NCBI GenBank assembly: GCA_025769875.1
Contig: JAGFNK010000736.1
Location: forward strand, 1 to 23,523
Reading direction: 5' to 3'
Source of the DNA: Russula earlei
Taxonomy: Eukaryota; Basidiomycota; Agaricomycetes; Russulales; Russulaceae
DNA length: 23,523 bases
A model generated the notes under the pieces. That model made no database searches, was not told where the DNA came from, and saw only the letters and a program-made list of their open reading frames with translations. A program made the position numbers and the translations under genes. The first letter of the stretch is position 1, and each line of letters starts with the position of its first letter. Below, piece by piece: positions 8,001-18,893 of the stretch.

Positions 8001-10010
8001 GCGATCTTCTTCGTTTTTACTACGCGCGTTCGTTTTTCTTTTGCCGTCCTTCTTCCTCTCTCCATCCTTCTTCCTCTCTTTCCCCTTTCCTTCCTTCCTC
8101 ATGGTCCCAGTTCAAGACTCCCAAGCTGGCAGTTTCCTCAAGTTTTTACAGTTTTCGAGTTTTCCCATGTGCTGTGGTTTCTGCGGGTGCGTTTTTTGTT
8201 TCCTTTTCACGCGCTCTCTCTCATCCTCTCCCCTCTTCTTCCCACTAAACAGTCCCCTGTTGGCCTTCAAGCTGCCTCCCCACTCCCTTCTCCTGTGTCA
8301 CTGCAGTGGTGACGACGACGACGACTGGGGCATGGCCATAGCCACCTCATGACAGCCACGAATTTTGAGCATGGCCCATGGCCACTGTGATCATCTGTCC
8401 GCTGTGATGGTGACGTGCCCATGGCCGTGACGACGGCATGTCTACCCTCCTCCCACCCACTCTCAAATTCCTTTGCACCTCAATGCCCTCTGCTTTGCAA
8501 ACTCCTCCGGCACGCGTGGCGATTCCAGGCAAAGACCACGAGAACAACACCCAATGGCCATGAAAAATCTGTGCAACCACAAACCTCGGTGCGCGTTTCG
8601 TTTTTTTGTTCTCTCTACTCACTTTTTCTAACCTTTCCTCAGTGACATCACAGCTAGGACCACGGCGATAATACAGCCGTCAAGCTCGGCCTCAAGTGGT
8701 GCACTGTGACACGCGTTTTCCCGTGTCCAGGGATTTCCGTGCTTGACGATCGTGGTGGGTCCTTTCTCCTCTGCCTCGAATCGCCCACTGAGACCCAAGC
8801 TACCGGTTCCCTCAAGCTTATTTCCATGTGACGGGAGTTTTCCCGTGGGCCTCATTTTCGTGCGTGCGTTTTTGTCCTTTTCGTTCTCGCGCGCTCTCTC
8901 TCCCTCTCTCCCCTCTCCTTCCCATTATCCGGTGCGTTTTTTCTTTTCTTTCCATTTGGATTGCTCTTTCTGACCGGTTCTCTGACACGGCATGGCGAGT
9001 ACTAGGCGGCGTCGCTGCCCCAAGTTTTTTTCCCTTCCCCTGTCTCCCCTCTCCGCAGTCTCCGACCGTCCTCCCCTCTGGACACGGCCCTCACCAGCCG
9101 CAAGAGAAACGAGGCCACGGCTGGGGAATTGTGGCCCTCCACCGAGCCTGCGTCCGACATGTGCACAGTTGGCTCAGTCACGAGGGCGACATGCAAGACG
9201 AGACCCTCTTTTTTTCGACCCGACCAAGCTCAGCCTCAAGTGGTGCACTGTGACACGTGTTTTCCCGTGTCCAGGGATTTTCGCGACGGCACCTCGAATG
9301 TCTCTGGATACAAGGTGCGTTCGTCTCCCACCCTTTACCGCGAAACGCGACAGCACCCGGAATGTCTCAAGATGTGGGACACGAGTACTGCTGGCACCAC
9401 AGTCAAAACCCCGACCAGTTTCCTCGAGTACCATGCCCCTGTGCGCAACATCGGTGCGTTTGTTTTGTTCTTTTTTGCCTTTTTTCTATCTCTGTACCTT
9501 TTCTGCGACATGCGACGGCACCCAGAATGTCTCTGGGCACGTGTGCGCGACTTCAGTGTGCTTTTTTTTTTTTTTTTTTTCATTTCTGCCCCTTTTCCGC
9601 AAAACACGACAACACTACTGGGACCACAGTCGAGACACCGATGGCCACAATGATTGGGTCTTCACCTGATAGCCATGAAAGATCCGTGCAACCACAAACT
9701 CGGTGCGCCAGTTCCGTCCCAGCGAGGAGGAGCGAGCCTCTCGCTCACCTGCTCACGGCGCTGTATCGAATTTCCTGTGGGTGTTGGTCTCGCGCGTGCG
9801 TTTTTTTTTTTTTTTTCTCATCTCTTCTTTCCTCCTCCAACCTCCTTCCACGCGCTCGAGAACAACTCCACACTCGAAATCCCGTTGGCACACAACTGTG
9901 CTTCCCGCGTGCGTGATCCTTGCGCGATCCATGCCGCGACCGTGCATGTGTGCGTCCATTTTTTCCTCTTTTCTTTTCTTTCCTTTTGCCCGACTCGAAA
10001 GCACCTGCCT
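8001..10010. repeat. degenerate tandem array of pyrimidine-rich repeats
   Basis: Several segments recur in diverged form. 8681-8738 recurs at 9225-9281 (AGTGGTGCACTGTGACAC, then TTTTCCCGTGTCCAGGGATTT), 544 bp apart. 8556-8594 recurs at 9672-9709 (GTGCAACCACAAAC core), 1.1 kb apart. A block at ~8130-8250 recurs at ~8800-8930 (TTTTCCC..., GTGCGTTTTT, then CGCGCTCTCTCTC and CCCTCT.CTTCCCA). A ~25 bp motif CGACGGCACC.GAATGTCTC appears three times (9284, 9347 and ~9507). Each block carries GTGCG followed by a T or CT tract, including 19 T at 9562-9580 and 16 T at 9801-9816. Long frames here are artefacts of pyrimidine bias. The unit is roughly 550-700 bp, heavily rearranged, and I do not recognise the family. 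Confidence 0.6.
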
Positions 10011-10815
10011 GTAATATTTATTTAGTTATGGAATTAAATGGATATATATTGACTTCTTGTCAAATAAATAAATATAAGTCAAATCAAAGATGCGTACTGC
10101 GTACTTATATCCGGTTACCCGGGCTTGTGCTTTCCCATGCGGTTAGCCCTCGGACAAACAAACGTGACCGTGAGATAACTGTGGCACGCAAAGAATTGAC
10201 ACCATTTTATCTGGCTTTTTGTTCCTCTCCACAGCTCGTGCGCCGTTGCTGAGCAACTCTTTGCCTCTTTTCTGCGGCTCAGGGTACCGTTGGACGAGGA
10301 GATATGGAGCTTTGTTCGCAATTAAGCCGGAGCACCCCTCGACTCATCATATCCTGTCGTCTCATTGGGGATGCCGGCGTGAGGGGTGCTTGACTATGAC
10401 GTTCACACATTCGCTGTAAGTAGAGTTCTGCCTAATATCAGTGTCTCTCCTGCTTTGCGACATTCCTTGGGGGTTTATGTGCCTCACTGTGGTTTGATGA
10501 TGCGCAAGGTTCAGGCCTCGCGGCGGGCTGTTGCTCATTGTCGCCATGCGGTCCGACTTGTTCCACAGAATGACGCTGAGGCCACTGTCTCAAGAGGCGC
10601 TCTCCAAAATCCCTTGTGCTTGGACCAGCCTGTACACCCCATGTTCATGTTACCCCTGTGCTTCATTAATGTTTGTGGATCACGATCGTTTCTGGTATTT
10701 TCAACAGATTTGTACTCCCCAGTGGGGCATCTGGCGCCCACACGCATTTATAGCTTCATTCCACACCCTACAGGGAACATTATCGCCTTCCCACAACGAC
10801 ACGAGGCCATTCACG
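10011..10815. other. AT-rich spacer and probable promoter of the next gene
   Basis: 10011-10090 is an AT-rich island directly after the repeat array (AAATAAATAAATATAAG). A perfect 10 bp inverted repeat lies at 10331-10340 (AGCACCCCTC) and 10381-10390 (GAGGGGTGCT). ATTTATAGC near 10746-10754 is a TATA-like element about 65 nt before the ATG at 10816. The frame of the downstream gene stays open back to about 10531, so an earlier start at the ATG near 10546 cannot be excluded. Confidence 0.35.
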
Positions 10816-11608
10816 ATGACTTTTCGCGCGTTTTCTATGCCCTTTGCCCCAACTCCCGGCCTTATCTCCCGCTGGCAAGCATTTCACTTCGCCCATCCAC
10901 ACGCCATGGGATCGTCGTCACCTCCCATCCCTCTTTCTTACTCTCTCCAGTGGCGAATGCTTATCCAGCCGTTCAAGGAGATCGCCAATTGGCTCGCGTA
11001 TTTCTGGTCGCGCCTCAGCCTCCCGAGTTTCCTGCGGTTGACCACCTTCCGGGACTTCCTCCCAGGACATGGGCGCTATAGGCGATATCGATCTCTGAGA
11101 GAGGAGCAGAGATGGTGGGATGAATCAGAGAGGACTCGAGCTTTCTTCGCATCTTCGGACGCGCGTCACAGAGAGCTCAAAGATTTCCCTTCTCCTAAAT
11201 ACCTCAGTCCCATCCCTCTAGTCACGTCGTATGTCCCACGGCTATTGCCACGATACCGCGACCGCGGTCACTTGGACGATACGGCGAACGAATACGATCT
11301 AACGCCTTCCACTTATCGCAAATGGCACAGACTAGTGTTCCCCCACAAGGTGCGCCCCATTCCTCGACTCTAGAGACGCCCGTAGTGAAGAGTAGGATCC
11401 ATCGTAGAATCTACCTACCCGAAGCGAGGCAGCAAAGCTTATAAAATACCTCAGCATGCGTGATCGCCGAGAGATCGCGCGAATTGCACGTCTCGTCTCC
11501 GATGAGGCAGCAGCTCAAAAGGGTTTCTCACCGTCGCCCATGTACCAAGTGCTCTGGACACGGTGGCTCCAGCACAAGGGCCCTGATCTAGTGATTGTTT
11601 TCGAGTGA
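10816..11608 (+). CDS. two-exon gene for an uncharacterised basic protein, 244 residues
   Basis: Exon 1 is 10816-11349 and exon 2 is 11408-11608. The 58 nt intron (GTGCGC...CGTAG) is phase 0 and the joined frame is 735 nt with a single final stop. The N-terminus MTFRAFSMPFAPTPGLISRW lacks acidic residues and could be a mitochondrial presequence. The middle is rich in Arg, Trp and Tyr (GRYRRYRSLREEQRWWDESE). Exon 2 encodes a helix-like segment (AAKLIKYLSMRDRREIARIA) and then MYQVLWTRWLQHKGPDLVIV. If the intron is not removed, the first frame runs 24 nt further to a stop at 11371-11373. No known domain was recognised. It converges on GRC3 with a 115 bp gap. The coding call rests on composition and phase agreement; function is unknown. 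Confidence 0.5.
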
Positions 11609-11723
11609 TCGCTATGCCACTCTATATACCCGCATGTTATTGCTAATCGTGCATGTATTATTGGTAGCATCATGGTTCTGATGAGATGTGGCATCGTGAA
11701 TACATCCGCAATACATAACCCGC

Positions 11724-14057
11724 TCACATCTGTGCGCGACGCATGATGTTCCGTCTTATTCGCCGCCGCTCGCCACCTGCGCCGGCAGTGCGCCCCCAGC
11801 GCAAGAACGGTACGTCCATACTCGGGCCCGTGACGCCTCCTTCAACACCACGGAAGTCCAACCACCCCCACACGGGGAGCTGGAGTTCGCCCATGACCAG
11901 AATTCGGGCGTTCGCCAGGGTCTCCGTCGGCACAGGTGTAAGGAGCTGCAGCTTGGACACGTCATGCGATACGCCTCGTACGAGCGCGAGTCCGTAGCAG
12001 TTCGAAGACGAAGGATCGGGCGGTGGCGACCCAGGCGTGTAAAGTTCCTCCTTGTTGCACCCTTCCGGCGACGGCGGACCGGAGACGAGCGCGACGAGGG
12101 CACCCGCCAGCACGCGTGGTAGCTCGGTTTGAACCACGTCTTCGGCGCCGGCGCCAACGAGCACGATCCGATCAAGCGCGAGAAGCGACGTGAGCTCGTA
12201 AGGCGGCTGCGTACAGAGCGGAAGGTCCGTGCTCCAACGAGAGGCGGTCGTCTGTCGAAGCGGGATGGGGTCGGGAAAGACAGCGTGGAGATAGGAAAGT
12301 AGGGATAGTGCCCGGTGATCGGACGGAGTAAATCGCCGCAGAAGTGTGATAGGTTCTAGTACGTGGACAAGTGGCGCACCAGGTTCAGCCTCGTTATCGA
12401 TTGGGAAAGTGTCGAACGAGAAAATGTCTGATGGTTGAACGAACTCCTCGATCCGTCGTGCGAGGTCGGCGCCAAGACCCTTTGTCCAACCCATAGTATT
12501 GACAACCAGAGGAATATGGTCCGCGATGCGATCGACCTCTTCGTCATCTTCAATGTCAACAAACGAGGTTGCAAATCGAATTTCTAGGCGATAAACTTCA
12601 ACCAATGCTTGAATTGCACGCAGATAGCTCGACGGCGAGGAGCGCGGATTATGTGCACCAACGTAGTGCGCTTGGTACGGAAGAGTGGGATGCGTGAAGG
12701 GCGGCCCAAAGACAGGCTGCTCGATGACGGTCAGAGCTACCATTCCGCCAGGAGTGAATTCCGATTGGCCAATATCACATTCGAGGAAGGCTACCCGGCG
12801 GAATCTAACGCGAGATGATGAATACGACAACCGCACGGTTTTTAGCCGCATACCGTAAACACAACTTATTGGCAAGCGTGCGCGCGAATGTGCTCTTCCC
12901 CGAATTTTTCTGTCCTTTCACCAGAAGGACGTGAGGCTTTCGGATGCTAGCTGCCTCATCTGCGGAGAGGAATGGCAATGCAGAGAAAGCAGCCTCCCAT
13001 GATAGTGGCATTTGGAAGGCACACGAACCGTGGGCAACTTGACTTACCTGGGATCTCAAGTGAATGAAAGATGGGCCTCCAATAATGAATGGCATACCAT
13101 GTGAATGCCCGCCAGAGGCATATCATGCACACTCTCATTATTTTTCCTATCGAAAACGCCTTCAAAGATACGCACGACACGACCGAGGCCTTCGATGCCT
13201 GTTCGCAGGTCTTGCAGCACGACGACCACATCTCCTTCGCCGATAGAGCGCATGATTCGAGCGGGTATGTCATAGAATGATGTGGAAGACTCTCCACGAG
13301 CCACGTGTGCCTCAATGACAGGAATAGGAGATCCCCAAGGTGCAAAGACGTTGTGGAGGACCGGGGAAGGTTGGATGGTTATTCCCAGAAGGGAGACAGA
13401 GCCACGAAGGACACGCAACCGATATACCCCCACGAAGGACACCGTCGCCGATGGAGGGAGTATCAGGGCGACAGCGGGACCGCTTAGGCCGAGAGTAGAC
13501 CCCTCGTCTGAGGAGAGACGATACAAGTTCTGCTCGTAAGTCGGCCGGTACGTGGATAATATCTCCGGTTCTTCGCTTGTAAGAGGGCGACCATGAGGAA
13601 AGAGTTGCGAGAGATCCGTGAGAGGTGGCTCGCTCGCGTCCGACGCATCATCCGAAGAGTCGCCTGCAAGGCGACTGGGAGACCACGCTTTCATACGCCC
13701 TCGCCGAGTAGGCTCCGGGGGACGTTGATGTGGGATCAAAGTGGCATGTTCCTGGTCCAATGTGATTGAGTCATCGTCGCTGTAGTCGGGGGGAATGACG
13801 GCCTCCTCCTCCCCCCTGGATATGAATGACTTTGACACGCTGGTCACAGTCGTCGTGATGTCATGGCATTTTCCTGCGTGCGACGTTCTGGAAAATTTTC
13901 TCGCTCTTTTTGTAGGCGGATTGACACTGGGTGGGGGACTGTGGCTACGCCTTGTGGGGGTTTTGAGAGGCAGAAGTCCTCTTGGTGACGACTTGCTCCG
14001 TTTATCAAGGATTTCCTGCTCGAGACGGGCCTTGTGAGCGGCGATGGCGCTTTGCAT
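11724..14057 (-). CDS. GRC3: polynucleotide 5'-hydroxyl kinase GRC3 (NOL9 family)
   Basis: Grc3 works with the nuclease Las1 in the nucleolus; after Las1 cuts ITS2 in pre-rRNA, Grc3 phosphorylates the 5'-OH so that Rat1 can trim the 26S intermediate. Exons: 14057-13098, 13047-12854 and 12804-11724. Introns are 50 and 49 nt with GTATGC donors, and the joined frame is 2235 nt (744 residues). The first ~170 residues are disordered and basic with a candidate nuclear signal (PTKRARKFSRTS). A beta-rich N-terminal domain follows (~170-320). The Walker A loop GQKNSGKST is at ~365-373, built by exon 2. A Walker B-like strand with the family signature ECDIGQSEFTPGG follows at ~393, then the conserved NTMGWTKGLG. 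The start is the first ATG of the frame; the TTG codon just upstream is not a plausible start. No frame breaks. The promoter is shared with the divergent SH3 gene. Confidence 0.9.
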
Positions 14058-14298
14058 CGAAGACAAGGCACGTTGACACCGCGGTGGCGGCGGTAAGCGC
14101 TGTCGGTTACAGGGTCGTTCGCATCAGTGACTGAGATCCCATATTTTCCTCCCTCCCACTCCCAACAACCTTGAACAGTTTATGACCCAACAGGGCTTTC
14201 GTTTTCTCCGTCTCTCCTTATAGTTTCTTTGTCTTCTCATTGGCGCACACCCTTCCCTCTACTCCGACCTTCAAATTTCAATTTCTTCCTTGCACGGA
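14058..14298. promoter_or_regulatory. divergent promoter between GRC3 and the SH3-RA gene
   Basis: The 241 bp between the two start codons must hold both promoters and 5' leaders. The half nearest the plus-strand gene is strongly C/T-rich (14150-14290: CCTCCCTCCCACTCCC, TTTTCTCCGTCTCTCC), typical of fungal housekeeping promoters. No clear TATA box is seen on either strand. Confidence 0.6.
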
Positions 14299-17200
14299 AT
14301 GGAATCTCCTTCCCCGCGTAGGCCACAGCGTCAGGACACTTTCGACTTACGTGAAACAATCGTCTCAGACGAACAATCTTATCTCATCCAAATGCAAGGG
14401 GAACCCTATCCCTCAGACGAGGAACATTCAATGATCGAAGACGACTCTGATCCCGACGAGCGTGATGGCGACTATGCCGACGATGACGACCGCTCTTCCT
14501 CTCTTTCAATACCCAACGAATCAATCGACTTTGATCTGGTCTATTCTCTCCATAGCTTTGCTGCAACCGTAGAAGGCCAGGCCAGCGTTGTAAAAGGTGA
14601 CAGTCTCGTCTTGATGGACGATAGCAATAGCTACTGGTGGCTTGTTCGCGTTCTCAAGACACAAGAGATCGGCTACATACCAGCAGAAAATATAGAGACT
14701 CCATTTGAGCGTCTCGCGAGGCTCAACAAGCATCGCAACGTTGATGTGTGTTCTCTCTACCTGCTTCCATACTTTCTCAAATTAACTCGTGTCACAGCTA
14801 GCTTCGGCCACGCAAGCAGAGATGCAAGATGGCCTTCAAGAGTCTCGCGACCACTTTCGCAACAACATGTCTTCCCGTGCTGGCTCCAATCGCCAGACTC
14901 CATCCCCCACCCTTGGCAATGATGCGCGTGGTGCTGCCCGCCCAGGACAACTTGCACGACGCTCCGTCATTTTCACTCCTGCTCTACAGGTTCACCGCTA
15001 TCCTCCCGCCGTATGGGGAGATGATGAAGAAGTAGACGATGATGACGAGTGGGATGTTGGTGGCTACGAAGACGAGGATCCATCGCTTGCGGAGGAAGCT
15101 GCGTTGGCTGACCAAGAACGCCGTGGAAGCGGAGGCGCAGGCGGTGACTCGGACGATGGAATGAGCTGGGAAGAACCTCTTCCAGACGGTATGAGAGCGC
15201 AAGTAGTAGTTACTGCTGAAGATCTCCAAAACGAACTCCAAACCCAGCAAGTACAACAACAGGAACAGCAACACTTGAGGCAGCTGCAAGAGGCCGAACA
15301 GCAAGCAGCCCAACAGTTACAACTACATCAACGCCAACAGATCGAGGAACAACGTCGCCAGCAGCAGCTCATTGCGCAAACCATGGTCCGCCAAGGCTCT
15401 GCAACTCCCACCCAAGGACCAGGTGGCATATCCCTTCGCGAATCAGATTCTCGAGAACAGTTAGCACCGCCACAAGACACCTCCGTTTCCGTGTCTTCGT
15501 CATCCAGCTCGGCTCGTTCCATGGATCCTATCGACGCATCGGAGACGAAGAAGTTGACTATGACACCATTGCTTGTGCAAGATAACAATCAACGTAGCCA
15601 GTCTTCGCGACAGGCCGCCCCACGTTCCAGTGGTCCGTTGCTTCCTAGCGAGGTCATGCAACGACAAGAGGAGGAGCGCAAGCGAACCCGCGAGGAGATT
15701 GGAGCACTCGAAGAGGCTGCCCGTAAGAAGGCCAAATCCCCCTCAGGCGGTCGTACGAACGGGCCGGCTAAGTTACGCAAGGAGCCACAGTCCGGCGACG
15801 AAGATAGCGGGAAAGAAAAAGACAAAAAGGGGAAATCCGGTGGGCTGTTCGGTAGGCTTTTCGACCGGCGTAAGGACAAGAACAAAGAAAAGGCCTCCAA
15901 TGACTCAATAGACATCACCCGGAGCGTTGAGACGCGCAGCTCGGAGGAGTCTGGCCGGTCAAGCAACCATACCGATAATAGTGGAGGTGTGCAGTCCCCG
16001 CCACGAAAAGTTGCAGCGGCGGTAATTACCCCTCCTCCTGTGTCTCTGCACACTACAAGTCTGCGTCAGCGTGACAGAGAGCAACAGGCGTTATATCAAC
16101 AGCAATATCTTACTCGTTCACCTTCATCTCCTCCTGAGGCACAGCCGTTACTCCAGATGTCTCCCGTCAGCCCGCAGCAGGGGCTTGTTGCGCTTGGTGG
16201 TGCATCTGCGACTTTATCACCCACAAGTGATGGTCGCCGTCCGCGCCCTGGCTCTCTCTTGATTGGCGGGAACATCAGTGGAGATGGGTCCAGTTCAGTT
16301 CCGGAATTGAGCGTCATACGCATTTTTGCTGGTAAAAAATTGCAGACCGAAGCAACATTCAAGACTGTCTTACTCAACTCCTCAACGACTTCGGAGGAGC
16401 TAGTCAAGCAGGCTATCCAACGGTTCCGTCTACCCGCGGGCGAAGATGCTACGGACTATTACCTTACTGTCAAACGACTCGAAGGCTCGTCCGCGGTGCT
16501 GAAACCAGAGGAGAAACCCCTTGGTGTCTTTGAGATGCTTGCTGAGGCTGCTCTCGATCTCCCGAAGGTTAAGCGAAGTTCCGTTGGTAGTATCAGCTCC
16601 ATCGCCAGCAACCTTTCACAGCACTCCGCTATCAAAAAGTTGCCGATGAATGATTTTACGGATGACACTGCAGTCAAAATTTACCTAAACCGGCGCTCAG
16701 AATCCGCTTCCGATGAGAGCATGACGGCAGAAGAAAGTGACACCATCAATGCTGAGTCTGTGCAAGCAGACAGGGAGAATGGAGGCACACGATTGCGTTT
16801 GCACAACCTCAATACCGTCGGCATCACGGTACCCCCGGAACGCTTCAGCAGCCCATCATTCCGCTTTGCACTCCAGCTGTTGATATACCCAGATGATCTT
16901 CCAGATGACATGGTTTTTGATCCCCTTACTGAAGCAATTGTGTTCAAGCACACTCTACGTGACCGCCCTCATGTTACCCCATCGTCTGCGCCATTCCGCC
17001 GCAAGGTCTTCGTATTTCCAAAGAACATTACAGTGGCCGAGGTCATCGAACTTGGCTTGGAAAGGTTTGGGATCCCGGACGGTGTAGTCGATGGTGGTGA
17101 CGAGGTTGAGGACAAGAATACAAAACGACGCAGTTCTTTGCGTGTGCGCTATGCACTCAATGTGGTGGTCGATGGCAAAGGTTGGTAGTTTCCCCTCCTA

Positions 17201-18530
17201 GAACGGCTTTTTATATTCAGCTTCATAAATTTTAGAGCGCGAGCTGATACCTTCGGGCAAGGTTATCGACGCCTACCCTCGACCGCCAAGCTATCGTCCG
17301 GCCGATCGCAGGCTCAGTGACAGCAAGCGGCGTTCGTTTGACTCCATGCAGCTCCTTGGTAGCCTTGAGGACATCACTCCAGAAGACCCCTTGTTCATTC
17401 TTCGCCGCGCTATCACATATCGCACCTCGTCACGTCACCGTCTGTCCGCTCCGCTCGATGAGATTGCGCTGCAGCAGCTGCATCGCCACTCTATCTCTAG
17501 CTCCAGCGCCACATCAGAGGACGGCGACACAAAACGGTCCATGTCAAAGCAAGAGTTGATCACAGCCCAAAGGGCTGTGTGGCGTGCAAATCAACGTGCT
17601 ATCCTGTCCGCTCAAGCGAATTCGCAGCGTGGCGTCGATTTGTTGCTACCCAACAATGCGGTACTCCGATCCTCGCGGTATGACGCAGACGACCGTCCGC
17701 GCTACTCTTATGTCGAGGGCGGTGAAACGTACGACATCAGCGATATAATGGAGGAAGAGTGGGATTCCTCCCCCTCCACTAACCAAGGTGATCTACTTGA
17801 AGGTGTTCTCCATCGCGGCAGCGCAAGGGATGGCGTCGATGAGAAACTCAATCGAGTTCTTAGCAAGATTAAGGATGGGCGGACCATTCAACGCACGGCC
17901 TCATCAACACCTCCATCTGCATCAACGGTCGACAGTGTTTACTCGGACGTAGCGCAAGATGAGCAGATACCGACTCCTGTGGAGCGTTCAAGATCCTCGA
18001 CACCTGTTGTTGCCGGCAATCATAAGGTGGACGATATCCTACCTCGCGGGCAATCACCTGCCTCCGAGCGTACTGTCACACCCGACATCCGCAAGCAGCG
18101 CTCGGTCACACCTTCATCATTCTCCCAGGGTAGGTTAACACCGCAGCAGCAGTCAATCCAGGCCCCGCTGGCGCCCCATCTGCGCCAGACGTCGATCGCC
18201 TCGGTCACGACGGATACATCTGGGTACCGCACAGCCGTGGGCTCACCGGTTGTGTCGTCTCCAATACCTGCCAAGGCGGGACCACTGAGGCAGCGTAAAC
18301 CAAAATTGACGTTGCCGAAGGATGACTTTGGCGTGTCGCATATGATGGCGATCATCGAGCTCGCAGGTTTGCAGGACAAGCTTCCACCACTAGAGCCGAT
18401 GCACCCTGTGGATGAGTTGCTGTTTGGCCGCCGAATTAACGTGGACGAGCTGCATCCAGTGATTAGGGAGATCTACGCACCGACGTTCAGGCAGTTAGAC
18501 GAGATGGATCAGGCAAGTGCTGCCTCATGA
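14299..18530 (+). CDS. SH3 and Ras-association (RA) domain cell polarity protein, 1374 residues
   Basis: Exons: 14299-14745, 14798-17180 and 17236-18530. Introns are 52 and 55 nt; the second is phase 1 and restores GAG. The total of 4125 nt has no internal stop. An acidic N-terminus leads to an SH3 domain at ~79-136 (VYSLHSFAATVEGQ, SYWWLVRVL, GYIPAENIE) followed by ERLARLNKHRN, as in the Bud14/Tea4 type of fungal SH3. Next come a second acidic patch, a Gln-rich coiled-coil-like segment at ~291-345, a Lys/Arg-rich segment at ~480-520, and an RA domain at ~651-770 (SVIRIFAGKKLQTEATF, TDYYLTVKRLEGSS). A further conserved region at ~820-960 (RKVFVFPKNITVAEVIELGL) may be a second ubiquitin-like fold. 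The C-terminus ends with a compact segment (PVDELLFGRRINVDELHPVI). RA domains bind GTP-loaded Ras or Rap; SH3 domains bind Pro-rich partners. A role in polarised growth is inferred from architecture. Confidence 0.85.
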
Positions 18531-18893
18531 GATCGTTTGCGTATACGTCCTGACCTCGTTTAAACAGATGCTTGATGATCTGCTCAAGCAAGCACTCTCA
18601 CCTTGAGTTGATTTTCTTGTTCTTATGCTTTCTTTATATTCCCCCCTCACATAGTCGTACATATTTATTCAAAGTCTTGTTAATCACGCATTTCGCTCTC
18701 CACTTAATATGTATTGTGCTCGGCATGATGTCCACAGCCCATCCTAAGTTGATGTGATTGGGATCTGAGATTAATGTTGAAGCTCCGCCCGCGACGCCTT
18801 GCGTGTGTCCAACACAATCTTTTTGTCTCTTCAACCACAAAACAGATCGGACGAGTCAATACGTCCACAAGTACGAACGGACGTGTCCCTAAA
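18531..18893. other. spacer: 3' region of the SH3-RA gene and TSR2 promoter
   Basis: No gene seen. The first part is T-rich and probably holds the polyadenylation region of the upstream gene; the part next to 18894 is the TSR2 leader. The TSR2 frame remains open upstream to 18774 but contains no earlier ATG. Confidence 0.5.

Noticed and set aside
8992..9916. Long plus-strand frames of 174-225 codons
   Set aside because: They overlap in all three frames, consist largely of Phe, Ser, Pro and Leu from polypyrimidine tracts, and cross the diverged repeats. There is no domain and no consistent frame between repeat copies.
10386..11081. 231-codon plus-strand frame overlapping the two-exon gene
   Set aside because: It has no splice-linked continuation, a less protein-like composition and no TATA-supported start; the other frame continues into a good second exon.
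15589..16053. 154-codon minus-strand frame inside the SH3-RA gene
   Set aside because: A shadow of the long plus-strand exon with recognisable domains on both sides.
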